From NCBI RefSeq assembly GCF_019635455.1, contig NZ_JAHBZJ010000003.1, positions 1 through 64,000 of the forward strand: a stretch of 64,000 nucleotides of DNA, read 5' to 3'. The position numbers were made by a program, and so were the translations under genes. The stretch comes from Sphingomonas sp. (GTDB lineage: Bacteria; Pseudomonadota; Alphaproteobacteria; Sphingomonadales; Sphingomonadaceae). Positions 8,732 through 17,005 of this stretch are shown in pieces; the stretch's first letter is position 1; every line of letters begins with the position of its first letter. The notes below the pieces were generated by a model that worked only from the letters and a program-made list of their open reading frames with translations, was not told where the DNA came from and did no database searches.

Positions 8732-11077
8732 ATGCGTGAGGGTCGTTCGCGTGCGGCGTGCTTGATCGGTATCTGCGCTTCGGCGCTGATGGTTTCTCCG
8801 GCGCTGGCGCAGGATGAGGCGCCGCCGCAGCAGCAGAAGGGCGAAGAGGTATTCGGCGCCGACGAGATCGTCGTCACCGCGACCAAACGCTCCGAGAGCC
8901 TGCAGAAGGTGCCGCTTTCGATCACTGCCTTTTCGCAGGAGGAGATGGAGCGGAAGGGCTACACCAATCTCGGCGGCGTGCAGGAATCGACGCCCAACCT
9001 GAACTTCTCCGTCCAGTCCGCGGGCCAGAATGTGGTGCGCGTCACGCTGCGCGGCGTCGGCACCGAGACACTGGTCGGCGGCGGCGATCCGGGCGTCGCG
9101 CTGCATATCGACGGCGTCTATGTCGGCCGCAACTCGGCTGCCGCGACCGACATCTTCGATATCGAGCGCGTCGAGGTGCTGCGCGGGCCGCAGGGCACGC
9201 TCTATGGCCGCAACGCCACGGGCGGTTCGATCAACATCATCACGAAGAAGCCGACGACGGATGGTGTCGAAGGGTCGGGCGACTTCACCTATGGCAATTA
9301 TAACGAGCTGCGCGTGCGCGGCGTGGTCAATGTGCCGCTGAGCGACACGCTGTCGTCGCGCATCGCGGTGTTCGGCGAGAGCCATGACGGCTATCTGAAG
9401 AATCTCTACCCTTCGGGTCGCGACAATAACGACAAGGAGACCTTTGGCGGGCGCATGCAGCTGCGCTGGCAGCCTTCCGCGGGGACGGACATCCTGCTGC
9501 GCGGCTATTTCCAGAAAATCGGCGGCGCCGGCCCGGGCTCGCGGTATCTGGGCACCGATATCGTCTCGGCGAACGGCTATCCAACCCAGGGCAATGTCGG
9601 CATCGGCTCCGCCGGTCAGCGCGTGGGGGCGGACGTGTTCAACCTCGCGCGCACCCGCACCGGAGAGGCAGTGCTGCCGCGCCCGACCGGCTTCTACGAA
9701 GTGCGCAAGGACGCGCCCGAATTCGTCGACCTGCTGATCAAGGGCGTCGATCTGGAAGCCGATGTCGATCTGTCGGACGCGATCCTGCTGCGCTCGACCA
9801 GCTCCTATCAGACCAACACCAACGAGATTCTGGTCGATTCGGACAATTCGGAGCTGCCGATCGAGACGCGCTACCGCAAGAATGACGCGTCGCAGTTCAG
9901 CCAGGAATTCAACCTGCTGTCGCAGACCAAATCGCCGTTCCAGTGGCTGTTCGGCGCATATTTCTATCATGAGGCACTGACCGAGCGCTTCCAGACGATC
10001 GTGCCGGCTGGATTGATCCCGACGAGCGTTGCGTTGCCGGCGGGCGCCGTGCCGGGCGGCGGCGGCGTCAAGCAGGACCGCGTGGTCAACCACAAGACCG
10101 AAAGCTACGCGCTGTTCGGGCAGCTTTCCTATGAGCTCACGCCCGGGCTAATCGCCACCGCGGGCCTGCGCCACACCTGGGACAACAAGGTCCAGAACCG
10201 CACCGGCGGCGGCCAGATCGACATCACCACCGGCATCCGCGCGGGGACGCCGGGCCTGACCGGCTACGAAGCGCCCACGCACGGCGAGGTTTCCTTTGCC
10301 GAGTTCACCTATCGCCTCAGCCTGGCCTATGAGTTCGCGCGCGACCATAATCTCTTCGCGAGCTATTCGCGCGGCTACAAGAGCGGCGGCTTCGATTTCA
10401 ACGGCGGCGTGGTGGACCCGACGACGGGCCAGGTGCCGTACAAACCCGAATTCGTCGACGCGATCGAGGTGGGGTCGAAGAACCGCTTCTTCGACCGGCG
10501 CATGACGCTGAACGTCACCGCATTCCACTATAAGTACAAGGATTTGCAGGTGTTTCGCCTCACCGGCGACGGCCCGCTGACCGACAATGCGGCGCAATCG
10601 ACGATCTGGGGTATCGAGGGCGAACTGAAGCTGCAGCCCACCGACGATTTCGCGATCGACGGATCGGTCGGCTATCTCGACGCGACCTACGACCAATATT
10701 CGATCCCGATGCCGCCCACCGATTTCTCGGGCAACCGGCTGAACTACGCGCCCAAATGGACCGCGGCCGCCGGTGCCGAATATACCGTGCATCTCGGCGA
10801 GGACTCGCTGCTCGCGCGCGTCGACTGGTCCTATCACTCGGCGACCTATTTCGACCGCGCGAACCTGGCGCTCGACCGGCAGGATGCCTACAGCCTGTTC
10901 AATGCCCGGCTGCGCTACAATATGGCGTCCTGGTATGTCGATCTGTGGGGCAGGAACCTGACCCAGACCGAGTATCTGACCGGTCAGCTGATCAATCCGC
11001 CGTTCAACTGCAATTGCCGCACTGTGAACCTGGGTGCGCCGCGCACCTATGGCATCACCATCGGCACGCGGTTCTGA
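8732..11077 (+). CDS. TonB-dependent outer-membrane receptor
   Basis: 781 aa. The start ATG (MREGRSRAAC) has AAGGGGAGG upstream. A signal peptide ends in VSPALAQ (about residue 27), followed by a TonB box-like EIVVTATKRSE. The plug domain has VTLRGVG...GDPGVALHIDGVYVGR and the IERVEVLRGPQGTLYGRNATGGSIN block. The rest is a beta-barrel with repeated aromatic-ended strands and the terminal YGITIGTRF ending in Phe. It imports a substrate across the outer membrane using ExbB/ExbD/TonB, none of which is in the window. Sphingomonads use such proteins for many carbon sources; the neighbours point to the substrate of the minus-strand operon rather than an iron siderophore. Confidence 0.93.
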   Translation: MREGRSRAACLIGICASALMVSPALAQDEAPPQQQKGEEVFGADEIVVTATKRSESLQKVPLSITAFSQEEMERKGYTNLGGVQESTPNLNFSVQSAGQNVVRVTLRGVGTETLVGGGDPGVALHIDGVYVGRNSAAATDIFDIERVEVLRGPQGTLYGRNATGGSINIITKKPTTDGVEGSGDFTYGNYNELRVRGVVNVPLSDTLSSRIAVFGESHDGYLKNLYPSGRDNNDKETFGGRMQLRWQPSAGTDILLRGYFQKIGGAGPGSRYLGTDIVSANGYPTQGNVGIGSAGQRVGADVFNLARTRTGEAVLPRPTGFYEVRKDAPEFVDLLIKGVDLEADVDLSDAILLRSTSSYQTNTNEILVDSDNSELPIETRYRKNDASQFSQEFNLLSQTKSPFQWLFGAYFYHEALTERFQTIVPAGLIPTSVALPAGAVPGGGGVKQDRVVNHKTESYALFGQLSYELTPGLIATAGLRHTWDNKVQNRTGGGQIDITTGIRAGTPGLTGYEAPTHGEVSFAEFTYRLSLAYEFARDHNLFASYSRGYKSGGFDFNGGVVDPTTGQVPYKPEFVDAIEVGSKNRFFDRRMTLNVTAFHYKYKDLQVFRLTGDGPLTDNAAQSTIWGIEGELKLQPTDDFAIDGSVGYLDATYDQYSIPMPPTDFSGNRLNYAPKWTAAAGAEYTVHLGEDSLLARVDWSYHSATYFDRANLALDRQDAYSLFNARLRYNMASWYVDLWGRNLTQTEYLTGQLINPPFNCNCRTVNLGAPRTYGITIGTRF

Positions 11078-11083
11078 CGGATG

Positions 11084-11120
11084 CGGCCGCCGGCGGAGTT
11101 CCCCGCCGGCGGCCGTTGTT
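11084..11120 (+). terminator. Intrinsic terminator after the TonB receptor
   Basis: A perfect 13-bp GC-rich inverted repeat (arms 11084-11096 and 11103-11115, loop of 6) begins 6 bases after the receptor stop and is followed by TTGTT. It should end the receptor transcript before the reductase gene. Confidence 0.7.
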
Positions 11121-11165
11121 GCGCTTCCGGGATTGCCGATGGCGAACCGGCGCGCGAAACAAGGT

Positions 11166-12560
11166 ATGATGGCGATGGGCAGCAGCGAGCGTGACTTTCC
11201 GGCACAGGCCTGGCCGAGCCGCCGCGGCAGGACCGGCGCGCGCACCTCGCTGATCCTCTATTGTGTTGCGATCCTGATACCGGCGATTCTGTCGCTGTCG
11301 ATCGCCTATCAGTGGAACCACGTCTTCGCCTCGATCGTCAGCGTGCTCAACATCGTCTTCATGGCGATGATGCTGTCGCAGTTCGCGCTCTCCTCGCGCG
11401 GGCGCTGGCTCTACCGGCTGATGGGAATCGATCAGGCGATGTCGCTCCACCGCCGCATGGGCGAATGGATCGCGATCTTCTTCTTCCTCCACCCGTTCCT
11501 GATCGTGCTGCCGCGGATGTGGTTCGCGCCGGAGCTGGTCTGGTCGGACCTGTGGCTCAGCTTCACCCAGGCCAGCGTCGCCACCGGCGTCTATGCGTGG
11601 ATGATCCTGATCGTCTGGACTTTGGTGTCGATCGCCAAGGCCAAGGCGGGGCTGTCGTTCGAGGCCTGGCGCTACAGCCATACGATCGGCTTCGGCGCCG
11701 TCGCCGTGCTGGGCGTGCTCCACGCGATCGATGTGGGGCGCCACGGCCAGCTCCAGCCGCTGTTCAACTGGATCTGGATCGCGGGCGGCACCGCCGCGGT
11801 GCTCGCCGCGCTCTGGGGGCTCACCGGCCGCGCGCGCGCGATGGACGCGAAGACCTTCCGGCTGGTGGAGGTGCGCAAGGCGAGCGCGAGCGACTGGGAA
11901 CTGGTGCTCGAGAACGACCGCAAGCTGCCCTTCGCGTTCGAGGCGGGGCAGTTCGCCTGGATCGGTGCTTCGCGCAGCGCGCTGTTGCGCGACGAGCATC
12001 CCTTCTCGATCGCGTCCGCGCCCTCGGAACTGCCGGTGCTGCGCTTCGTGATCCGCGAACTAGGCGATTTCACGCGCCAGCTTGCGCAGCTGAAGCCAGG
12101 CAGCCGGATCCGCGTCGACGGTCCCTATGGCGATTTCTCGCTGGCCGGGCGGTCGGCGCGGGGCGTGCTGCTGATCGCGGGCGGTGCGGGCATCGCGCCG
12201 ATGCTGGGGGTGCTGCGGGACCTGACGCCCGATCAGGCGCGACTGCCCATCCGGCTGCTCTACGGCAACCGCACCGCGTCGCAGCTGGTGGCGCAGGATG
12301 AATTGAGCGCGCTGGAGGCGCGGCTGCCCGATTTCCGGCAGGTGATCGCGCTCGAACAGACCGATGCTTCCATCGGCGCGCACCATCATGGGCGGATGGA
12401 CCCCGATTTCCTGAAGGCGCATCTGCCGCCACACGAGGAGATTGCCGGCTGGCTGATCTTCGTCTGCGGCCCGCCGGTGATGGTCGAGCATGTCGTGGCG
12501 CATCTGATCCGGCTCGGCGTGCCGAAGCAGACGATCCTGTACGAGGAATTCGGCTTCTAG
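11166..12560 (+). CDS. Ferric-reductase-like transmembrane flavoprotein (FRE/NOX type)
   Basis: 464 aa from ATG 11166; nearby ATGs (11139, 11169, 11175) are possible starts. About six N-terminal TM segments carry haem-ligand candidates in SLHRRMGEW, FFLHPF, YSHTIGF and VLHAIDVG. The C-terminal half has an FAD-binding domain with DEHPFSIASAPS, and an NAD(P)-binding domain with IAGGAGIAPMLGVL, VCGPPVMVE and a terminal YEEFGF. The family moves electrons from NAD(P)H through FAD and haem across the membrane. It could supply electrons to a periplasmic acceptor of the island, or reduce metals. Its last bases overlap the convergent TetR gene. Confidence 0.85.
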   Translation: MMAMGSSERDFPAQAWPSRRGRTGARTSLILYCVAILIPAILSLSIAYQWNHVFASIVSVLNIVFMAMMLSQFALSSRGRWLYRLMGIDQAMSLHRRMGEWIAIFFFLHPFLIVLPRMWFAPELVWSDLWLSFTQASVATGVYAWMILIVWTLVSIAKAKAGLSFEAWRYSHTIGFGAVAVLGVLHAIDVGRHGQLQPLFNWIWIAGGTAAVLAALWGLTGRARAMDAKTFRLVEVRKASASDWELVLENDRKLPFAFEAGQFAWIGASRSALLRDEHPFSIASAPSELPVLRFVIRELGDFTRQLAQLKPGSRIRVDGPYGDFSLAGRSARGVLLIAGGAGIAPMLGVLRDLTPDQARLPIRLLYGNRTASQLVAQDELSALEARLPDFRQVIALEQTDASIGAHHHGRMDPDFLKAHLPPHEEIAGWLIFVCGPPVMVEHVVAHLIRLGVPKQTILYEEFGF

Positions 12561-13195
12561 CGCTGGTCCCGCGCGATCGCGTGGCGCAGTCCGCCGAGCG
12601 CGACCGCCACGATATGCGCGGTGAGCGTGTCGATCATCGCATCGTCGATGCGGCGATGGGCGAACAGCGCGATGTGGCGCCGGTTGAACGGAAGCACCAT
12701 GCGCGCCATCCCGAGCACGCTCGCCTCGCACAGCAGCAGCTGCTCCGGCGTCACCTCGGCGCCGATGATTGCAGTGAGGCAATCGAGCATATGGCTGCGC
12801 GCCGCCGCCAGCACTTCCTCGTCGACATCGTCGACGATGCCGGTCGGGCGGATATCCTCCCAATTACGCATCTTGTCGAAACGCGACGCCTCGCCGTCAT
12901 GGTTCATGCGCTTCAGGATCGAGTGGACATGCGCGGCGAGCCGGTCCTCGGGCGCGAGCGCCGCATCGGCCGCGAAGGGGAATTGCACGGCGCTCTCTTC
13001 GAACGCGCGCAGATAGGCGGCGCGATAGGCCGCGGCCTTGTTGCCGAAATGATAGTTGAGCGCGGCGACATTGGCTTCTGCGCGCGCGCAGATCTCCGCC
13101 ACGGTCGCGTCGTCAAAGCCTCTTTCGACGAATATGTCGCAGGCCGCGTCGAGCAGCCGGTCGCGCGTGCCGCGCCGCTCTTTTGAAACATTCAT
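12557..13195 (-). CDS. TetR-family regulator (CecR/DUF1956-like)
   Basis: 212 aa. The N-terminal HTH (RDRLLDAACDIFVERGFDDATVAEICARAEANVAALNYHF, split over residues 11-50) is typical of TetR. The long C-terminal part with MVLPFNRRHIALF resembles the CecR/YbiH branch. It is divergent from the flavoprotein-ferredoxin-sulfatase operon, the likely target. Its 3' end overlaps the reductase gene by 4 bases tail to tail. An inverted repeat sits immediately before its start. Confidence 0.88.
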   Translation of the reverse strand: MNVSKERRGTRDRLLDAACDIFVERGFDDATVAEICARAEANVAALNYHFGNKAAAYRAAYLRAFEESAVQFPFAADAALAPEDRLAAHVHSILKRMNHDGEASRFDKMRNWEDIRPTGIVDDVDEEVLAAARSHMLDCLTAIIGAEVTPEQLLLCEASVLGMARMVLPFNRRHIALFAHRRIDDAMIDTLTAHIVAVALGGLRHAIARDQR

Positions 13196-13213
13196 TTCAA
13201 ATGCTCACTTGAA
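13196..13213. promoter_or_regulatory. Possible TetR operator
   Basis: TTCAA (13196-13200) and TTGAA (13209-13213) form an inverted repeat with an 8-base centre, placed directly against the TetR start codon and within the intergenic region shared with the divergent oxidoreductase operon. Position and AT content fit a TetR operator; arms are short, so this is tentative. Confidence 0.4.
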
Positions 13214-13298
13214 TTTTTCATCGGGTCTCGTACAACGGCAGCAAGCTGGCGAGTCAAGCAATAGTTCAGCGCAACGGGTGAGAGCGGACAACCGGAAA

Positions 13299-15170
13299 AT
13301 GGACGAGGAACGCGGCGAGACTCCCGAAGGCGAAGCGCCTTCCAGCGGATATAGCCGCCGCGATCTGGGGCGAATCGCGGGGCTTTCCGCGGTGGCGCTG
13401 GCAGCGCCGCTGATCGTCACCAACCAGAGCCCGTCGACGCGTGTACCAAGGCCCAGCGGCTGGCACGCGTCGGACATATTGGTGATCGGCAGCGGTTTCG
13501 CCGGCGTATTCGCGGCACTGGAGGCCGTGCGCCAGGGCATGTCGGTCACGCTGGTGGACAAGGGGACTGTCGGCTGGTCGGGGCTCTCTCCATGGGCCTC
13601 GGACAGCCGGCCATTCGACCCTTCGATCTACAACCGCAAGGAGTGGATCGACAATCTCGCGATCAACACCGAATGGCTGTTCAACCGCGGATGGATGGAC
13701 ATCTTCCTCGACGAATCGATGGAGATTTTCGACATATTGGAACGCTGGGGCTGCCATGCGGTGCGGCCGTTCGAACGATCGACGGTGTTCCGCGGGCTGC
13801 TCGAGGATGCGGGGGTGGCGCTAGTCGAGCGGGTGATGGTCACCTCGCTGCTCCAGGACGATACGGGCCGCGTCAACGGCGCGCTCGGCTTCACTTATGA
13901 CGACAGCCATGCGCCCTGCGCGCCCGTGCGCTTTGCGGCGCGCGCGGTGATCTCCTGCGCGGGCGCGGGGGCGTATAAAAGCCCCGGCTTTCCCAATTGG
14001 GGCCAGACGTTCGATGGCGACGCGCTCGCCTATCATGCTGGCGCCTGGATCACCGGCAAGGAATTCCACGACACCCACCCGACCTTCTCGAAAGACCCCG
14101 CCGCCTCCTATGACGGCTGGCGTTGGGCGCAGACAGTGAAGGGCGCCTATGTGATGGTAGGTCCGCCCGAGCCGCTGATGGGCGGGTTGACGCTGGGCAA
14201 TGCGGTCAACGTCTCGCAGGGGCGGCTGATGCGCGTTCCGGGCGGCGGCCCCGGCGGCGAGCCGCCGCCCGAGCCGGGCGTGCCGCGCAAGCCATCGCCG
14301 CACGAGATCGCCAACCGCAACTATGTGGGCAAGGGGTTCCTCGCGCGATCGGACCTGACGCTCGATTTCGGCGGCCCGCCCGAGGACGGATCGGTGCCCG
14401 AACAGGGCTTCCGCGTCGGCGGCGCGACCGCGGGCATGGGGGTGCACAAGGGCGAGGGCGTCTATTGCTCCGACTATAGCTGCGGCGCGGAAGGCGTGCC
14501 TGGGCTCTATGCCGCGGGCGATGCGCTGGGATCGATGCTGTGCGGGCCGCTCTATCCGGGGCGCGGCTTCGCGTCGTTCGGGTCGGCGATCCAGGGGCGG
14601 CGCGCGGCGCGCAGCGCGGCCGACTATGTGCGCAAGGCGCCCGCCAGCCGCGTCGACCGCGCTGCGCTGGACCGCAAGATCGAGGCGCTGTTCGCGCCGC
14701 GCGTACGAAAGGAAGGGTTCAGCCCCGCCTGGGTGACGCAGGTGCTGCGCAACACGATGACACCCCTGCACATCCTCTACATCAAGGACCCCCGCAGGCT
14801 CGACGGCGCGCTCGCCTCGATCGAATATCTGCGCAGCCGCGTCGTGCCGCACATGGTGGCGGGCGACGGCCACCAGCTGCGCGTAGCTATCGAGGCGGAG
14901 AACATGCTGCTCAACGCCGAGATGAAGCTGCGGGCGGGCCTGTTCCGTACCGAGAGCCGCGGGACGCATTTCCGCGAGGACTATCCGTTCCGCGACGATG
15001 CCAATTGGTTCTGCTTCGTCGTCATGCGCAAGGGCGAACAGGGGATGGTGCTCGAAAAACGCCCGCTGCCCGACGCGTGGCGCCCGCCCGCCGCCATGGC
15101 CTATCGCGAGCGCTATCCGCGCGTCTGGCCCGGCGAGGACGTCCAGCTCCAAGCGCGAGGAATAGCCTGA
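13299..15170 (+). CDS. Tat-exported FAD-binding oxidoreductase (fumarate reductase/AprA-like flavoprotein)
   Basis: 623 aa from ATG 13299 (weak ribosome site; earlier codons would overlap the TetR promoter). The N-terminus has a twin-arginine motif SRRDLG (Arg20-Arg21) and a hydrophobic stretch AGLSAVALAAPLIV, so export folded with cofactor is likely. FAD motif ILVIGSGFAGVFAALEA (60-76), then a capping domain, then the second FAD block GLYAAGDALGS. The layout resembles the flavoprotein subunit of adenylylsulfate reductase and fumarate reductases. Its stop overlaps the ferredoxin start (TGATG), as with aprBA-type pairs. Substrate unknown; a sulfatase gene follows. Confidence 0.82.
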   Translation: MDEERGETPEGEAPSSGYSRRDLGRIAGLSAVALAAPLIVTNQSPSTRVPRPSGWHASDILVIGSGFAGVFAALEAVRQGMSVTLVDKGTVGWSGLSPWASDSRPFDPSIYNRKEWIDNLAINTEWLFNRGWMDIFLDESMEIFDILERWGCHAVRPFERSTVFRGLLEDAGVALVERVMVTSLLQDDTGRVNGALGFTYDDSHAPCAPVRFAARAVISCAGAGAYKSPGFPNWGQTFDGDALAYHAGAWITGKEFHDTHPTFSKDPAASYDGWRWAQTVKGAYVMVGPPEPLMGGLTLGNAVNVSQGRLMRVPGGGPGGEPPPEPGVPRKPSPHEIANRNYVGKGFLARSDLTLDFGGPPEDGSVPEQGFRVGGATAGMGVHKGEGVYCSDYSCGAEGVPGLYAAGDALGSMLCGPLYPGRGFASFGSAIQGRRAARSAADYVRKAPASRVDRAALDRKIEALFAPRVRKEGFSPAWVTQVLRNTMTPLHILYIKDPRRLDGALASIEYLRSRVVPHMVAGDGHQLRVAIEAENMLLNAEMKLRAGLFRTESRGTHFREDYPFRDDANWFCFVVMRKGEQGMVLEKRPLPDAWRPPAAMAYRERYPRVWPGEDVQLQARGIA

Positions 15171-15385
15171 TGCCAGTTAGTCAGATCCGTGGATGCATCG
15201 GGTGCGGCAATTGCGTGAAGGCGTGTCCGCCCGACGTGCTCCGGCTCGATGCCGCGACCGGCAAGGCGTTCATCGCCTATCCCGACGATTGCCAGATCTG
15301 CCATCTTTGCCGGCTGAGCTGCCCGGTCGACGCGATCGAGCTGACGCCCGACCAGCATGTGCCGCCGATCGTCTCCTGGGGCTGA
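15170..15385 (+). CDS. 2[4Fe-4S] ferredoxin-type subunit
   Basis: 71 aa. Two complete cluster motifs: Cys9/12/15/19 (CIGCGNCVKACP) and Cys41/44/47/51 (CQICHLCRLSCP). It is translationally coupled to the flavoprotein gene (start ATG shares bases with its stop), so it is almost surely its electron-transfer subunit. It has no signal peptide of its own; if the complex is periplasmic it would have to travel with the Tat substrate in a hitchhiker manner. Confidence 0.9.
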   Translation: MPVSQIRGCIGCGNCVKACPPDVLRLDAATGKAFIAYPDDCQICHLCRLSCPVDAIELTPDQHVPPIVSWG

Positions 15386-15412
15386 GGCCCGAACTCTTCG
15401 AGGATGTTGCGT

Positions 15413-16852
15413 ATGCGTGAATTGAACCGGAGGGCCTTGCTCAATGCCGGTGCCGCGGGGCTGGCGCTTTCGATGGCGCCGGGCGCGCTGGCGCAGCGCA
15501 AGCCGGGCGCCAAGCCGCCGAACATCCTGTTCATCCTCGCCGACGACATGGGCTATGCTGATGTCAGCTGCTATGGCCGCCGCGAATATCGCACGCCGGC
15601 GATCGACCGGCTGGCGGCCGAAGGCATGCGGCTGACCCAGGCCTATGCCAATTCCTCGGTCTGTTCGGCGACGCGCGTGGCGCTGGCCACCGGGCGCTAT
15701 CAGTACCGGTTGCCCGTGGGGCTGGAGGAGCCGCTGCGTGGCGGCAAGCTGGGGCTCGATCCTTCCGTCCCCACCATGGCGTCGCTGCTGCGCGGACTCG
15801 GCTATTCGACCACACTGATCGGCAAATGGCACTTGGGGGCGCTGCCCGAATTCGGCCCGCTCAAGAGCGGTTACGACCACTTCTGGGGCTTTCGCGGCGG
15901 CGCGCTCGACTATTTCGATCATATGGGACCCACCGGCAAACCGGATCTGTGGGACGACGACCGCGAAGTCACCGCGCCCGGCTATCTCACCACGCTGCTC
16001 GGCCAGCGCGCCGATCAGGTGATCCGCGCCGAGCATGCGCGCGGCAAGCCCTTCTTCATCAGCCTGCACTTCAATGCGCCGCACTGGCCCTGGGAGGGGC
16101 CGGAGGATGCCGCGGAATCGGCGCGGCTGCGCGCCAAGCCGGGAGGAGGCGACCCGCTGCCTTCGTTCGACGCCGGGTCGCTCGAAACCTATGCGCGCAT
16201 GGTCACCGCGATGGACGACGAGATCGGCCGACTGCTCGCTACGCTCGACGCGATCGGCGCGGCGGAAGACACGATCGTCGTGTTCACCAGCGACAATGGC
16301 GGCGAACGCTATTCCGACACCTGGCCGTTCACCGGCAAGAAGACCGAGCTACTCGAAGGCGGGCTGCGCATCCCCGCGATCCTGCGCTGGCCTGCGGCGG
16401 TGCACCCCGGGGTGTGCGACCAGGTGGCGATCTCGATGGACTGGCTGCCGACGCTGCTCGCGGCCGCAGGTGCGCGGAGCATCGATGCGCCTGCGCCCGA
16501 CGGCATCGATCTGCTTCCCTGGCTCACCAGAGCGCGCGAGCCCGAGCCGCGCACGCTGTTCTGGCGCTATCACAATATGGCCCAGCGCGCCTGCCGCAGC
16601 GGCGACCTCAAATATCTGCGCATCCTCGACAACGAATTCCTGTTCGACGTCGTCGCCGATCCGCTCGAACGCGCCAATCTGAAGGAACGCCGCCCGGAGG
16701 ATTTCGCCCGCCTTGCCGCAGCATTTCGCGACTGGGATGCGACGATGCTGCCGATCGACCCGGACGCTTATACGGACGGCTTCCGCGGCGACGAACTTCC
16801 CGATCATTTCGGCATCCGACAGAGTGTCACCCTGCCTGCCGCCGGAGATTAG
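15413..16852 (+). CDS. Sulfatase (alkaline-phosphatase superfamily), exported
   Basis: 479 aa. The start ATG (MRELNRR) has GAGG 9 bases upstream; the ATG at 15404 is too close to it. A short signal (NRRALLNAGAAGLALSMAPGALAQ, split) may be Sec or Tat. Metal ligands FILADDMGYAD (Asp44/45). The modified-residue site is Cys84 in C-S-A-T-R, a variant of the C-x-P-x-R formylglycine motif, followed by LATGRYQYR. Later conserved blocks are GKWHLG, HFNAPHWP and FTSDNGGERY (Asp/Asn metal ligands), and GKKTELLEGGLRIP. It hydrolyses sulfate esters in the periplasm. It is 27 bases after the ferredoxin gene, so same operon. Confidence 0.9.
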   Translation: MRELNRRALLNAGAAGLALSMAPGALAQRKPGAKPPNILFILADDMGYADVSCYGRREYRTPAIDRLAAEGMRLTQAYANSSVCSATRVALATGRYQYRLPVGLEEPLRGGKLGLDPSVPTMASLLRGLGYSTTLIGKWHLGALPEFGPLKSGYDHFWGFRGGALDYFDHMGPTGKPDLWDDDREVTAPGYLTTLLGQRADQVIRAEHARGKPFFISLHFNAPHWPWEGPEDAAESARLRAKPGGGDPLPSFDAGSLETYARMVTAMDDEIGRLLATLDAIGAAEDTIVVFTSDNGGERYSDTWPFTGKKTELLEGGLRIPAILRWPAAVHPGVCDQVAISMDWLPTLLAAAGARSIDAPAPDGIDLLPWLTRAREPEPRTLFWRYHNMAQRACRSGDLKYLRILDNEFLFDVVADPLERANLKERRPEDFARLAAAFRDWDATMLPIDPDAYTDGFRGDELPDHFGIRQSVTLPAAGD

Positions 16853-17005
16853 CAGGTGGTTGGAAGCGGTGGCATACGCGGGCGTTCCTGTCGCCCCAGT
16901 ACACCAAGAACATATGTGCGGCGGTCGGACTAGGTTACCGTCTCAGTCCTAGCCGGAGACGGGGAAATGAGGCCCACTGTTGAGATAGCCGTGGTTCGAG
17001 GTGGG

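Noticed and set aside
13056..13298. Longer N-terminus for the FAD oxidoreductase
   Set aside because: It would cross the TetR start and operator and place about 80 non-homologous residues before the Tat signal.
16938..16962. CCGTCTC/GAGACGG inverted repeat after the sulfatase
   Set aside because: Seven-base stem with an 11-base loop and no T run; not a convincing terminator or att site.
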